This document shows positions 6,354-12,104 of a stretch of 12,104 nucleotides of DNA, one piece after another. The position numbers and the translations under genes are program-made. Source of the stretch: Bacteroidales bacterium (lineage in GTDB: Bacteria; Bacteroidota; Bacteroidia; Bacteroidales; Bacteroidaceae); assembly GCA_004556745.1 (NCBI GenBank), contig SFFY01000060.1, forward strand, positions 1 through 12,104. Reading direction: 5' to 3'. Numbering within the stretch: the stretch's first letter is position 1; every line of letters begins with the position of its first letter. The notes under the pieces are model-generated. The model saw only the letters and a program-made list of their open reading frames with translations, was not told the origin of the DNA and made no database searches.

Positions 6354-6510
6354 CTGTTTTTTGCTTGCGTCGTTTGAAGCGGGCGGGCACAGACCGCAGC
6401 CGCAGGGATTAAGGACGAGCAAAAGCCGTAAGGCTTTAATGCTCGGCGTTAAGACCAGCGGCGTGCCCTTGGGCTTCAAACGAAGCGAGCGGTTTTTATG
6501 GTTTTTGTCA
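6354..6510 (+). repeat. Fold-back element B, sister of element A
   Basis: The outer arms are 6363-6380 and 6473-6490: 18 bp with one G-U wobble and one mismatch in plus-strand RNA. Inside is a GAGCA/TGCTC pair closing an AAAGCC-GTAA-GGCTTT hairpin (6417-6444). It shares CTGTTTTTTGCTTG at the start, GCGGGCGGG...GACCGCAGCC after the first arm, and AGCGGTTTT...TTTTTGT at the end with element A, but its stem sequence is different. Together A, B and the 57-bp spacer fill this 419-bp gap; I see no gene in it. Confidence 0.75.
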
Positions 6511-6525
6511 TATATATATTATTCC

Positions 6526-7416
6526 TCAGATCGCCCCCTTCACTTTCAGCGACAACTTGACAGCACCGGCACGGTTGAGATGGTCGGCGTCGTAGAAGTC
6601 GTCGGCGGTGAAAGCAGGGTCGGCAGCGAAGTCGAGGAAACGCACGGTGTGCGGGAAGCGGGCGGCGACACGCTCGATGCGGCGGTGCATATCGGCTATT
6701 TGCGCCGTATTTTGCTCCGCGCGGTAAGACGGGCGCAGAGGCGTGGCAACCAGCACAAGACTGATGCCGCGCTGTTGGCAGAGGGCGGCGATGCGGCAGA
6801 GGCGCGTTTCGTTGACATCGCCGTGGCTAAGGTCAGTGTAGCGGTTCACGGCTGCCCGGCTGATGCCGTTGTCCCAGTCGGCGGCGCGGCTTTCGAGCGT
6901 GTATTCCAGTCCCTGCCCGCGCAGGCTCCACCGCTCTCGGGGCGGCTGGCGCAGGGCGAGCAACTTTTTTACAAACACGGGAAACGCCGCCGCCTCCCAA
7001 GCGTAGGCGCTGGCGAGCGAATGGTAATCGCAACCCATGTACATGCGGTAGCGGCCGGCGAGATACCAACTCGGCGTGCCTTCCAATTCCTCGTAGAAAC
7101 TGAAATCGGACATCGTGAGCACCACCGTCCGCAGATGCGGCAGGGCGTAGCGGTTGAGGATAAACTCGTCGTACATCAGCGTCTGCGACACCTGCGCCGC
7201 GTTGTAGGCATTGCGCCCAAGGAGTTCGGGGCAAAGCCCGTAGTAGGCGTGCGAACTGCCCAGTATCAGCGTGTCGATAATGCTGCCCGTGAGCCGCATG
7301 GCTTTGTCCTTGTCCTTGGCGGCATTGGGGTGCAGCCGCAGCACCGCCTCGCCGCCCAAGAGTAGCAGGGCGAGGGGCAGGAGGAACAGGAAGGTGCGGA
7401 GCAGAAATCTTTTCAT
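6526..7416 (-). CDS. Membrane-anchored SGNH-like protein (DltD/AlgJ-like), module 2
   Basis: A 296-residue protein with an N-terminal membrane anchor (residues about 4-22, FLLRTFLFLLPLALLLLGG) and a periplasmic domain. The first block is LILGSSHAYYG at 50-60. It has GSS in place of GDS, with the probable nucleophile at Ser54 or Ser55. This resembles the GSS motif of DltD-type partners of MBOATs. The C-terminal block DFYDADHLNRAGAVKLS (273-289) supplies Asp276 and His279, and the HLNxxGA pattern is common in this group. The middle is Trp/Tyr-rich with a VVLTMSDFSFYEEL strand. It follows MBOAT-2 by 9 bp, so the two are surely cotranscribed and probably act together. By analogy it transfers the acyl group carried across by MBOAT-2. 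It is related only distantly to the two SGNH proteins of module 1. Confidence 0.82.
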   Translation of the reverse strand: MKRFLLRTFLFLLPLALLLLGGEAVLRLHPNAAKDKDKAMRLTGSIIDTLILGSSHAYYGLCPELLGRNAYNAAQVSQTLMYDEFILNRYALPHLRTVVLTMSDFSFYEELEGTPSWYLAGRYRMYMGCDYHSLASAYAWEAAAFPVFVKKLLALRQPPRERWSLRGQGLEYTLESRAADWDNGISRAAVNRYTDLSHGDVNETRLCRIAALCQQRGISLVLVATPLRPSYRAEQNTAQIADMHRRIERVAARFPHTVRFLDFAADPAFTADDFYDADHLNRAGAVKLSLKVKGAI

Positions 7417-7425
7417 TATCGACGT

Positions 7426-8862
7426 TTAGAATTGGAAATAGATAAATTCCACCGGCGTGCCGCCCCATTGCAGCACGCAAAGGATAAGGGCGTAGTACAC
7501 GGCATAGCGTACGGCGCGGCTGCGCCATAGTCCCCGGTTGGGCAAGTCGAGCGGGTGCTCCCTGCGCCGCGTGCACCATTCTGCAAGCAAGAGCGCGACA
7601 GGCAGCAAGAGCGGCAGGCGGCCGCAGTAGGGCACGTGCCAATGCAGGTCGGTAAACATGCGTTGCAGGCGCAGGCAGGCCGTACTTACGTCCTCCGAGC
7701 GAAACAGTACCCAGCCGATGCACACCAGCAAAAAGGTGCACCCCATCTGCCACGCCTCTTTGAGCGAAGGCAGCAGCCGGTCGGCGGCGGTGTCGCTGCT
7801 GCGCGGCGTGCGCTTATTGAGGAAAATGCGCGGCAGGAAGAGGCAGGCATGATATGCGCCCCAAAGCACGAAGGTGAAGTTCGCCCCGTGCCACAGGCCG
7901 CTCAGCAGGAACACGATGAACGTGTTGCCCATGGTGCGCAGCCGCCCGTGGCGCGAGCCGCCGAGGGGGATATAGATGTAGTCGCGAAACCACGACATCA
8001 GCGATATATGCCACCGCCGCCAAAACTCGGCGATGCTGCGCGAGAAGTAGGGCAGGCGGAAGTTTTGCATCAGGGGAATGCCGAAGAGCCTGCCGCAGCC
8101 CACGGCGATGTCGGAGTAGCCCGAGAAGTCACCGTAAATCTGAATGGCAAAGAAGATGGTTGCCACCCAGAGGTCAGTGCCGTCGGCCTGCGGGTTGGCG
8201 TAGATGGCATTGACGATGGCGGCGCAGTTGTCCGCCACCACGGTTTTCTTCACCATGCCCCACAGCATCAGGCGCAAGCCGTCGGTGGCGGCGGCGTAGT
8301 CGAAGCGGCGCGGGCGGTCGAAGTAGGGCAGCAGCCGGGCAGCGCGCTCGATAGGACCTGCCACCAGTTGCGGGAAGAAAGCGATGAAGGTGAAAAAAGT
8401 GAGGGCGTTGCGGCATGCCTTTACCTCGCCGCGATACACGTCGATGACGTACGCCAAGGCCTGGAACGTGTAGAAACTGATGCCCACGGGCAACGCCACC
8501 TGCCACAGCGGGCGATAGGCTGAAAAGCCCAGCCACTCTGTGAGGCTGACGAATGAGTCTACGAAAAAGTTGAAATATTTGAAGGCAAACAGCACGCCGA
8601 GGCTTACCGCCGCCTGTGCCGCCACGATGCCCTTCGCCCTGCGACTGCCGTGCCCGAAGCGGGCGATGCCCATGCCGCTCAGCCACGCCGTGAGCGAAAC
8701 GCCGGCGATGAGCCAGAGGAAGCGCACGTCCCACATTGCGTAGAAGGCATAACTCGCCGCCAGCAAAAAGGCGTTTTGCCATTGTCGCCAGCGCCGGAGC
8801 AGCCAGTAGAGCGCGAACGCCACGGGCAGGAAGAGGCAAAATTCAAAGGAATTGAAGAGCAT
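7426..8862 (-). CDS. MBOAT family O-acyltransferase (AlgI/PatA-like), module 2
   Basis: A 478-residue multipass inner-membrane acyltransferase starting MLFNSFEFCLFLP, a family-typical N-terminus. Core motifs are LPVGISFYTFQALAYVIDVY at 124-143, LVAGPIERAARLLPYF at 166-181, GDFSGYSDIAVGCGRLFGIP at 244-263, EFWRRWHISLMSWFRDYIYI at 279-298 and SGLWHGANFTF at 321-331. His325 fits the catalytic His and His285 is the other conserved one. It ends FIYFQF, like MBOAT-1. The sequence differs enough from MBOAT-1 that the two are not a recent duplication, and it is closer to the classic AlgI pattern. It starts 17 bp beyond the base of the gpsA terminator, so it needs readthrough or its own promoter, which I could not identify. 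Confidence 0.93.
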   Translation of the reverse strand: MLFNSFEFCLFLPVAFALYWLLRRWRQWQNAFLLAASYAFYAMWDVRFLWLIAGVSLTAWLSGMGIARFGHGSRRAKGIVAAQAAVSLGVLFAFKYFNFFVDSFVSLTEWLGFSAYRPLWQVALPVGISFYTFQALAYVIDVYRGEVKACRNALTFFTFIAFFPQLVAGPIERAARLLPYFDRPRRFDYAAATDGLRLMLWGMVKKTVVADNCAAIVNAIYANPQADGTDLWVATIFFAIQIYGDFSGYSDIAVGCGRLFGIPLMQNFRLPYFSRSIAEFWRRWHISLMSWFRDYIYIPLGGSRHGRLRTMGNTFIVFLLSGLWHGANFTFVLWGAYHACLFLPRIFLNKRTPRSSDTAADRLLPSLKEAWQMGCTFLLVCIGWVLFRSEDVSTACLRLQRMFTDLHWHVPYCGRLPLLLPVALLLAEWCTRRREHPLDLPNRGLWRSRAVRYAVYYALILCVLQWGGTPVEFIYFQF

Positions 8863-8878
8863 CGGTAATAAATAGATA

Positions 8879-8929
8879 CAAAAAGGGCGTATGGCGCAAT
8901 GAGATTAAAGCGATGCCGCCATACAGCCC
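8879..8929 (-). terminator. Intrinsic terminator after gpsA
   Basis: On the minus strand the arm at 8917-8929 pairs with 8885-8896 over 12 bp with one bulged T (GTATGGCG/CGCCATAC flanked by GGGC/GCCC). The loop is about 20 nt, and five T residues follow. It separates gpsA from MBOAT-2. Confidence 0.8.
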
Positions 8930-8947
8930 GTAAGCGTTGTGCCGTTG

Positions 8948-9940
8948 TTATCTGAAAGAATCTGTGAGCAATTTGATTTCGATAGCGGGCGAGATGCGTT
9001 CGTAGAGAATGTTGTAGACGGCATCGAGGATGGGCATATTTACGTGGTAGAGGCGGTTGATGTCCTTCATGCACTTCGTGCCGTAATAGCCCTCGGCAAT
9101 CATTTCCATTTCGATTTGCGCCGACTTTACGGAATAGCCCTTGCCAATCATCGTGCCGAACACGCGGTTGCGCGAGAAGTTGGAGTAGCCCGTCACGAGC
9201 AGGTCGCCGAGATATACGGAGTCGTACACGTTGCGCGGTATGGGATAGACGGCGCAGAGGAAGCGGTTCATCTCCTGCACGGCGTTGGCCATGAGCACGC
9301 TTTGGAAGTTGTCGCCGTATTTCAGGCCGTTGCAGATGCCGGCGGCAATGGCGTACACGTTTTTGAGCACGGAGGCGTATTCTATGCCGATCACGTCGGA
9401 GTTGGTCTTCGTCTTGACGTAGCTTGAGGCAATGAGGTCGGCAAAGCGTGCGGCCTTGTCGGTGTCGGTGCAGCCCACGGTGAGATACGTGAGTCGTCCG
9501 AGTGCCACTTCTTCTGCGTGGCTCGGGCCGCCGAGCACGGCGAGGTTTTCGTCGGGCACGTTGTAGATTTGCCTGAAAAACTCCGAGCACACGAGGTTCT
9601 CATCGGGCACGATGCCCTTGATGGCGGTGACGACAAACTTATCCGTGAGCCTCACTTTGAGTTTCTTCAAATGGTTTTTGAGGTAGGGCGATGGGGTCAC
9701 GAAAATCAGCGTGTCGCAGGTGCGCACCACCTCGTTGATGTCTGCCGAGAATGTGATGCGCGACACGTCGAAGTGTACGCTCGTAAGGTATGAGGGGTTA
9801 TGCTCCAAGCGTCGGAAATTGTCAATCGTTTCCTGCTTGCGCATATACCAATAGATATGGTCGGCCTTTTCGAGCACGATTTTGGCAATGGCTGTAGCCC
9901 AGCTGCCGCCGCCCATTATGGCAATTTTCCCGTTGTTCAC
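8948..9940 (-). CDS. gpsA: NAD(P)-dependent glycerol-3-phosphate dehydrogenase
   Basis: A 330-residue cytoplasmic enzyme that reduces dihydroxyacetone phosphate to sn-glycerol 3-phosphate, the backbone precursor of phospholipids. The Rossmann dinucleotide site is IAIMGGGSWATAIAK at 6-20, where GGGSWATA replaces the usual GxGxxGTA, as in other Bacteroidetes. Further landmarks are FVTPSPYLKNHL near 80-91, TAIKGIVPDENL with Lys108, GGPSHAEEVA at 137-146, and EYASVLKNVYAIAAGICNG with catalytic Lys193. VTGYSNFSRNRVFG at 249-262 and the C-terminus LYERISPAIEIKLLTDSFR complete the match. The length is normal for the family. The start is a GTG at 9940, since no in-frame ATG precedes the nucleotide-binding motif. 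It follows lysS by 172 bp, and that gap holds an inverted repeat. Confidence 0.95.
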   Translation of the reverse strand: MNNGKIAIMGGGSWATAIAKIVLEKADHIYWYMRKQETIDNFRRLEHNPSYLTSVHFDVSRITFSADINEVVRTCDTLIFVTPSPYLKNHLKKLKVRLTDKFVVTAIKGIVPDENLVCSEFFRQIYNVPDENLAVLGGPSHAEEVALGRLTYLTVGCTDTDKAARFADLIASSYVKTKTNSDVIGIEYASVLKNVYAIAAGICNGLKYGDNFQSVLMANAVQEMNRFLCAVYPIPRNVYDSVYLGDLLVTGYSNFSRNRVFGTMIGKGYSVKSAQIEMEMIAEGYYGTKCMKDINRLYHVNMPILDAVYNILYERISPAIEIKLLTDSFR

Positions 9941-9968
9941 GAAAATGATAATTTACGTGTTGGTTGAA

Positions 9969-10077
9969 ACGAGTAGGGGCGTTTTGCAAAACGCCCGCCG
10001 TGTGCGCCGCATGGCACAAATCAATTAGGCATTCATTTGCATGATTTCCGGGCGTTTTGCAAAACGCCCCTACTCGT
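9969..10077. repeat. 109-bp inverted repeat element between lysS and gpsA
   Basis: The 28-bp arms 9969-9996 and 10050-10077 are exact reverse complements. Each arm also contains the perfect 20-bp palindrome GGGCGTTTTGCAAAACGCCC (9977-9996 and 10050-10069), so either arm can fold by itself or with the other. The 53-bp centre, GTGTGCGCCGCATGGCA and onward to TTCATTTGCAT, is shared with the copy at 3444-3550. It could act as a terminator or mRNA-stabilising structure after lysS, or be a small non-autonomous mobile repeat. No T-tract is seen. Confidence 0.85.
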
Positions 10078-10112
10078 GAGGCCTGAGATTCAACTAAGGC
10101 GTTGTTGATATT

Positions 10113-11831
10113 TTACACATTCCAGCCCTCGATGTCCTGCACAGAGGGTTTGGCGATGTCGAGTTTGTATTTCTTGATCACCTCGCCGATTTGCTGCTGT
10201 ATGCGCTGCGGGTTCACGTCTTTGAGGTCAGAAACGAGATAGTAGCCCACCTTTTGCAGCACGGGCACGAGTTCCTCGCTGATGCCCACGGCCGTGTAAG
10301 CGGCTGCGTTGTCGCGCGGCGCTTTCTTTTCAGGGCGCATCTGCGGGAAGAAGAGCACTTCCTGTATTTGCGTCTGTCCCGTCATAAGCATCACGAGGCG
10401 GTCGATGCCGATGCCGATGCCCGATGTGGGCGGCATGCCATATTGCAGGGCGCGGAGGAAGTCTTGGTCGATGAACATGGCTTCGTCGTCACCCTTTTCA
10501 GAGAGGCGAAGCTGGTCTTGGAAGCGTTCCTCCTGGTCAATCGGGTCGTTCAGCTCGGAGTAGGCGTTGGCCAGTTCCTTGCCGTTCACCATCAGTTCGA
10601 AACGCTCGGTGAGAGCGGGGTTGGAGCGGTGCTTCTTCGTGAGCGGCGACATCTCGATGGGGTAGTCCGTGATAAAGGTAGGCTGAATGTACGTGCCTTC
10701 GCAGAACTCGCCGAAGATTTCGTCGATGAGTTTGCCCTTGCCCATGGTGTCGTCGATCTCCATGTTGAGCGCCTTGCACACCGCGCGAATTTCCTCCTCT
10801 GTCTTTCCGTTGAGGTCGTAGCCCGTCTTTTCCTTGATAGCTTCGAGGATCGGCAGGCGGCGGAAGGGGGCTTTGAAGCTGATGGTCTTGCCGTCGATTT
10901 CCGTTTCGGGCTTGCCGTTCACGGCGATGCAGATGCGTTCGAGCAGTTGCTCGGTGAAGGCCATCATCCAGTTGTAGTCCTTATACTGCACGTAGAGTTC
11001 CATGCAGGTGAACTCGGGGTTGTGGTTGCGGTCCATACCCTCGTTGCGGAAGTTCTTTCCGATTTCGTACACGCCCTCGAAACCGCCCACGATGAGGCGT
11101 TTCAGGTAAAGTTCCGTCGCGATGCGCAGATACAGGTCCACGTCGAGCGAGTTGTGGTGCGTGATGAAGGGGCGTGCGCTGGCGCCGCCGGGTATGGGTT
11201 GCAGGATAGGCGTTTCCACCTCCGTATAGCCCGCTTCGTCGAGTGCGGCGCGGAGCGTCTTGACCACCGTGGCGCGCTTGAGGAACGTCTGCTTCACGTC
11301 GGGGTTCACGATGAGGTCCACGTAGCGCTGGCGGTAGCGCAGTTCGGGGTCGTCGAAGGCGTCGTACGTCACGCCGTCCTTTTCTTTCACCACGGGGAGC
11401 GGCTTGAGGCTCTTGGCCAGGAGGGTGATAGAGCGAGCGTGTACGGAAATCTCGCCCGTTTGCGTGCGGAACACGAAACCTTTCACGCCAACGAAGTCGC
11501 CGAGGTCGAGCAGTTTTTTGAATACATTATTATATAATGTCTTGTCCTCCTCGGGGCAGATATCGTCGCGGGTGATGTACACCTGAATGCGCCCTGTGGA
11601 GTCGAGCAGTTCTGCAAAGCTTGCCTTACCCATCACGCGGCGGCCCATCAGTCGCCCGGCGATGCAAACCTCGCGCGGCTCTGCGTCATCGCTGAACGAA
11701 GCCTTGATTTCTTCGGCGTAGGCATTAACGGGATATTCGTCAGCAGGGTAGGGGTTGATGCCCATATTCCTGAGTTCTTCGAGGGAGTTGCGGCGGAGTA
11801 TTTCCTGCTCGCTGAGTTCTAAGATATTCAT
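10113..11831 (-). CDS. lysS: Lysyl-tRNA synthetase, class II
   Basis: A 572-residue cytoplasmic enzyme that charges tRNA-Lys. The N-terminal OB-fold anticodon-binding domain (about 55-145) includes VCIAGRLMGRRVMGKASF and GRIQVYITRDDI. The class II catalytic core follows: RYRQRYVDL, VETPILQPIPGGASARPF at 205-222, motif 2 FRNEGMDRNHNPEFT at 261-275 (Arg262, Glu264), and motif 3 GIGIGIDRLVML at 471-482 (Arg478). A tail of about 70 residues after RPEKKAPRD is characteristic of Bacteroidetes LysS and makes the protein longer than the E. coli enzyme of about 505 residues. The frame is open upstream to 11966, but MNILELSEQEI at 11831 matches the family N-terminus, and the upstream stretch contains the promoter. 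It is followed by gpsA. Confidence 0.97.
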   Translation of the reverse strand: MNILELSEQEILRRNSLEELRNMGINPYPADEYPVNAYAEEIKASFSDDAEPREVCIAGRLMGRRVMGKASFAELLDSTGRIQVYITRDDICPEEDKTLYNNVFKKLLDLGDFVGVKGFVFRTQTGEISVHARSITLLAKSLKPLPVVKEKDGVTYDAFDDPELRYRQRYVDLIVNPDVKQTFLKRATVVKTLRAALDEAGYTEVETPILQPIPGGASARPFITHHNSLDVDLYLRIATELYLKRLIVGGFEGVYEIGKNFRNEGMDRNHNPEFTCMELYVQYKDYNWMMAFTEQLLERICIAVNGKPETEIDGKTISFKAPFRRLPILEAIKEKTGYDLNGKTEEEIRAVCKALNMEIDDTMGKGKLIDEIFGEFCEGTYIQPTFITDYPIEMSPLTKKHRSNPALTERFELMVNGKELANAYSELNDPIDQEERFQDQLRLSEKGDDEAMFIDQDFLRALQYGMPPTSGIGIGIDRLVMLMTGQTQIQEVLFFPQMRPEKKAPRDNAAAYTAVGISEELVPVLQKVGYYLVSDLKDVNPQRIQQQIGEVIKKYKLDIAKPSVQDIEGWNV

Positions 11832-11860
11832 TGGGGTAAAAAATATATAGTTTAATGGCG

Positions 11861-11868
11861 CAAAGTTA
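11861..11868 (-). promoter_or_regulatory. Probable -7 promoter element of lysS
   Basis: TAACTTTG on the minus strand matches TAnnTTTG exactly and lies about 30 bases before the lysS ATG, in an AT-rich stretch. A TTG lies 13 bases further upstream, closer than the usual -33 position. Confidence 0.6.
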
Positions 11869-11956
11869 CGAAAAACATTTGCAATTATCCTATAAGATAG
11901 TGCGAAAGCGGACGGGCATTGCTTTATTTTCTTTACCTTTGCATAAGATAGGCTGC

Positions 11957-12007
11957 AAAAAAACAATCGGGCAAAAACTCTATCCTTATAAAGTTCTTGC
12001 CCGATTG
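11957..12007 (-). terminator. Intrinsic terminator of the right-edge gene
   Basis: CAATCGGGCAA (11964-11974) and its exact reverse complement at 11997-12007 form an 11-bp stem that can be extended inward by an AACT/AGTT pair. On the minus strand it is followed by seven T residues, and it starts 7 bp after the stop codon of the gene at the window edge. Confidence 0.9.
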
Positions 12008-12014
12008 GTTTATC

Positions 12015-12104
12015 CTAATTTATAATCTGTACTACTCCAAAGCCTATAAGAATCGCTATTGTAAAACTTGCGAATGTACCTATCAGCACGTATTCCGTAG
12101 TTTT
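12015..12104 (-). CDS. C-terminal end of a membrane protein, DUF3307-like (partial)
   Basis: Only the last 29 codons and a TAG stop lie in the window. They read KTTEYVLIGTFASFTIAILI, then GFGVVQIIN, forming one hydrophobic segment that is almost certainly a final membrane helix. I recall DUF3307 membrane proteins of Bacteroidetes ending in a TEYVLIGTLLSF-type stretch followed by a hydrophobic helix, so that family is the best guess. The rest of the gene lies beyond position 12104. A strong terminator follows, which supports a real gene end and separates it from lysS. Confidence 0.55.
   Translation of the reverse strand, partial: KTTEYVLIGTFASFTIAILIGFGVVQIIN

Noticed and set aside
9969..10077. 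Insertion sequence with transposase
   Set aside because: The element is only 109 bp and has no transposase frame. It can at most be a non-autonomous element.
10191..11537. 448-codon open frame on the plus strand opposite lysS
   Set aside because: It lies wholly antisense to a clear lysS gene. Long antisense frames are common opposite GC-rich coding DNA, and the translation shows no known motif.
11832..11966. In-frame extension of lysS by 45 codons
   Set aside because: The extension contains the promoter-like TAACTTTG and runs into the terminator of the upstream gene; family proteins start at MNILELSEQEI.

Overview
The window looks like chromosomal DNA from a fairly GC-rich member of the Bacteroidales, probably in or near the Prevotellaceae. 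The evidence is the Bacteroidetes-type lysS and gpsA pair, a PUR-alpha-like DUF3276 protein, TAnnTTTG-type promoter elements, AT-rich leaders with weak ribosome binding sites, and intergenic regions full of short inverted repeats. This placement rests on recognising protein families; no search was run. All eleven genes I support, including one cut by the right edge, lie on the minus strand, so transcription runs from high to low coordinates.

Layout from right to left. The 3' end of a membrane protein (12015-12104, DUF3307-like) is followed by a strong intrinsic terminator. Then come lysS (10113-11831), a 172-bp gap holding an interspersed inverted repeat, and gpsA (8948-9940) with its own terminator. 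The centre is a cluster of surface O-acylation genes. Module 2 is an MBOAT acyltransferase (7426-8862) followed 9 bp later by a membrane-anchored SGNH protein (6526-7416). A 419-bp gap with two related fold-back elements and a promoter comes next. Module 1 is a small DUF protein (5864-6106), an anchored SGNH protein with an inserted region (4484-5854), a secreted SGNH protein that overlaps it by 14 bp (3541-4497), and a second MBOAT (1932-3422). The left part has a 549-bp gap built from an inverted repeat array, the DUF3276 gene (969-1382) with its terminator, and a LuxR-type regulator (268-900).

How the genes could work together. MBOAT proteins of the AlgI/PatA/DltB type carry an acyl group, usually acetyl from acetyl-CoA, across the inner membrane. 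SGNH partners of the AlgJ/AlgX/PatB/DltD type pass it to a glycan or other polymer in the periplasm. Two MBOATs with three SGNH proteins therefore predict one or two extracytoplasmic O-acetylation machines. No glycan synthesis or export gene is present, so the acceptor is unknown. lysS, gpsA, DUF3276 and the LuxR gene look like unrelated neighbours.

The most unusual feature is the intergenic DNA. At least three repeat families occupy the gaps. In two of them, copies differ in sequence but keep their arms complementary, which suggests that the folded form matters.
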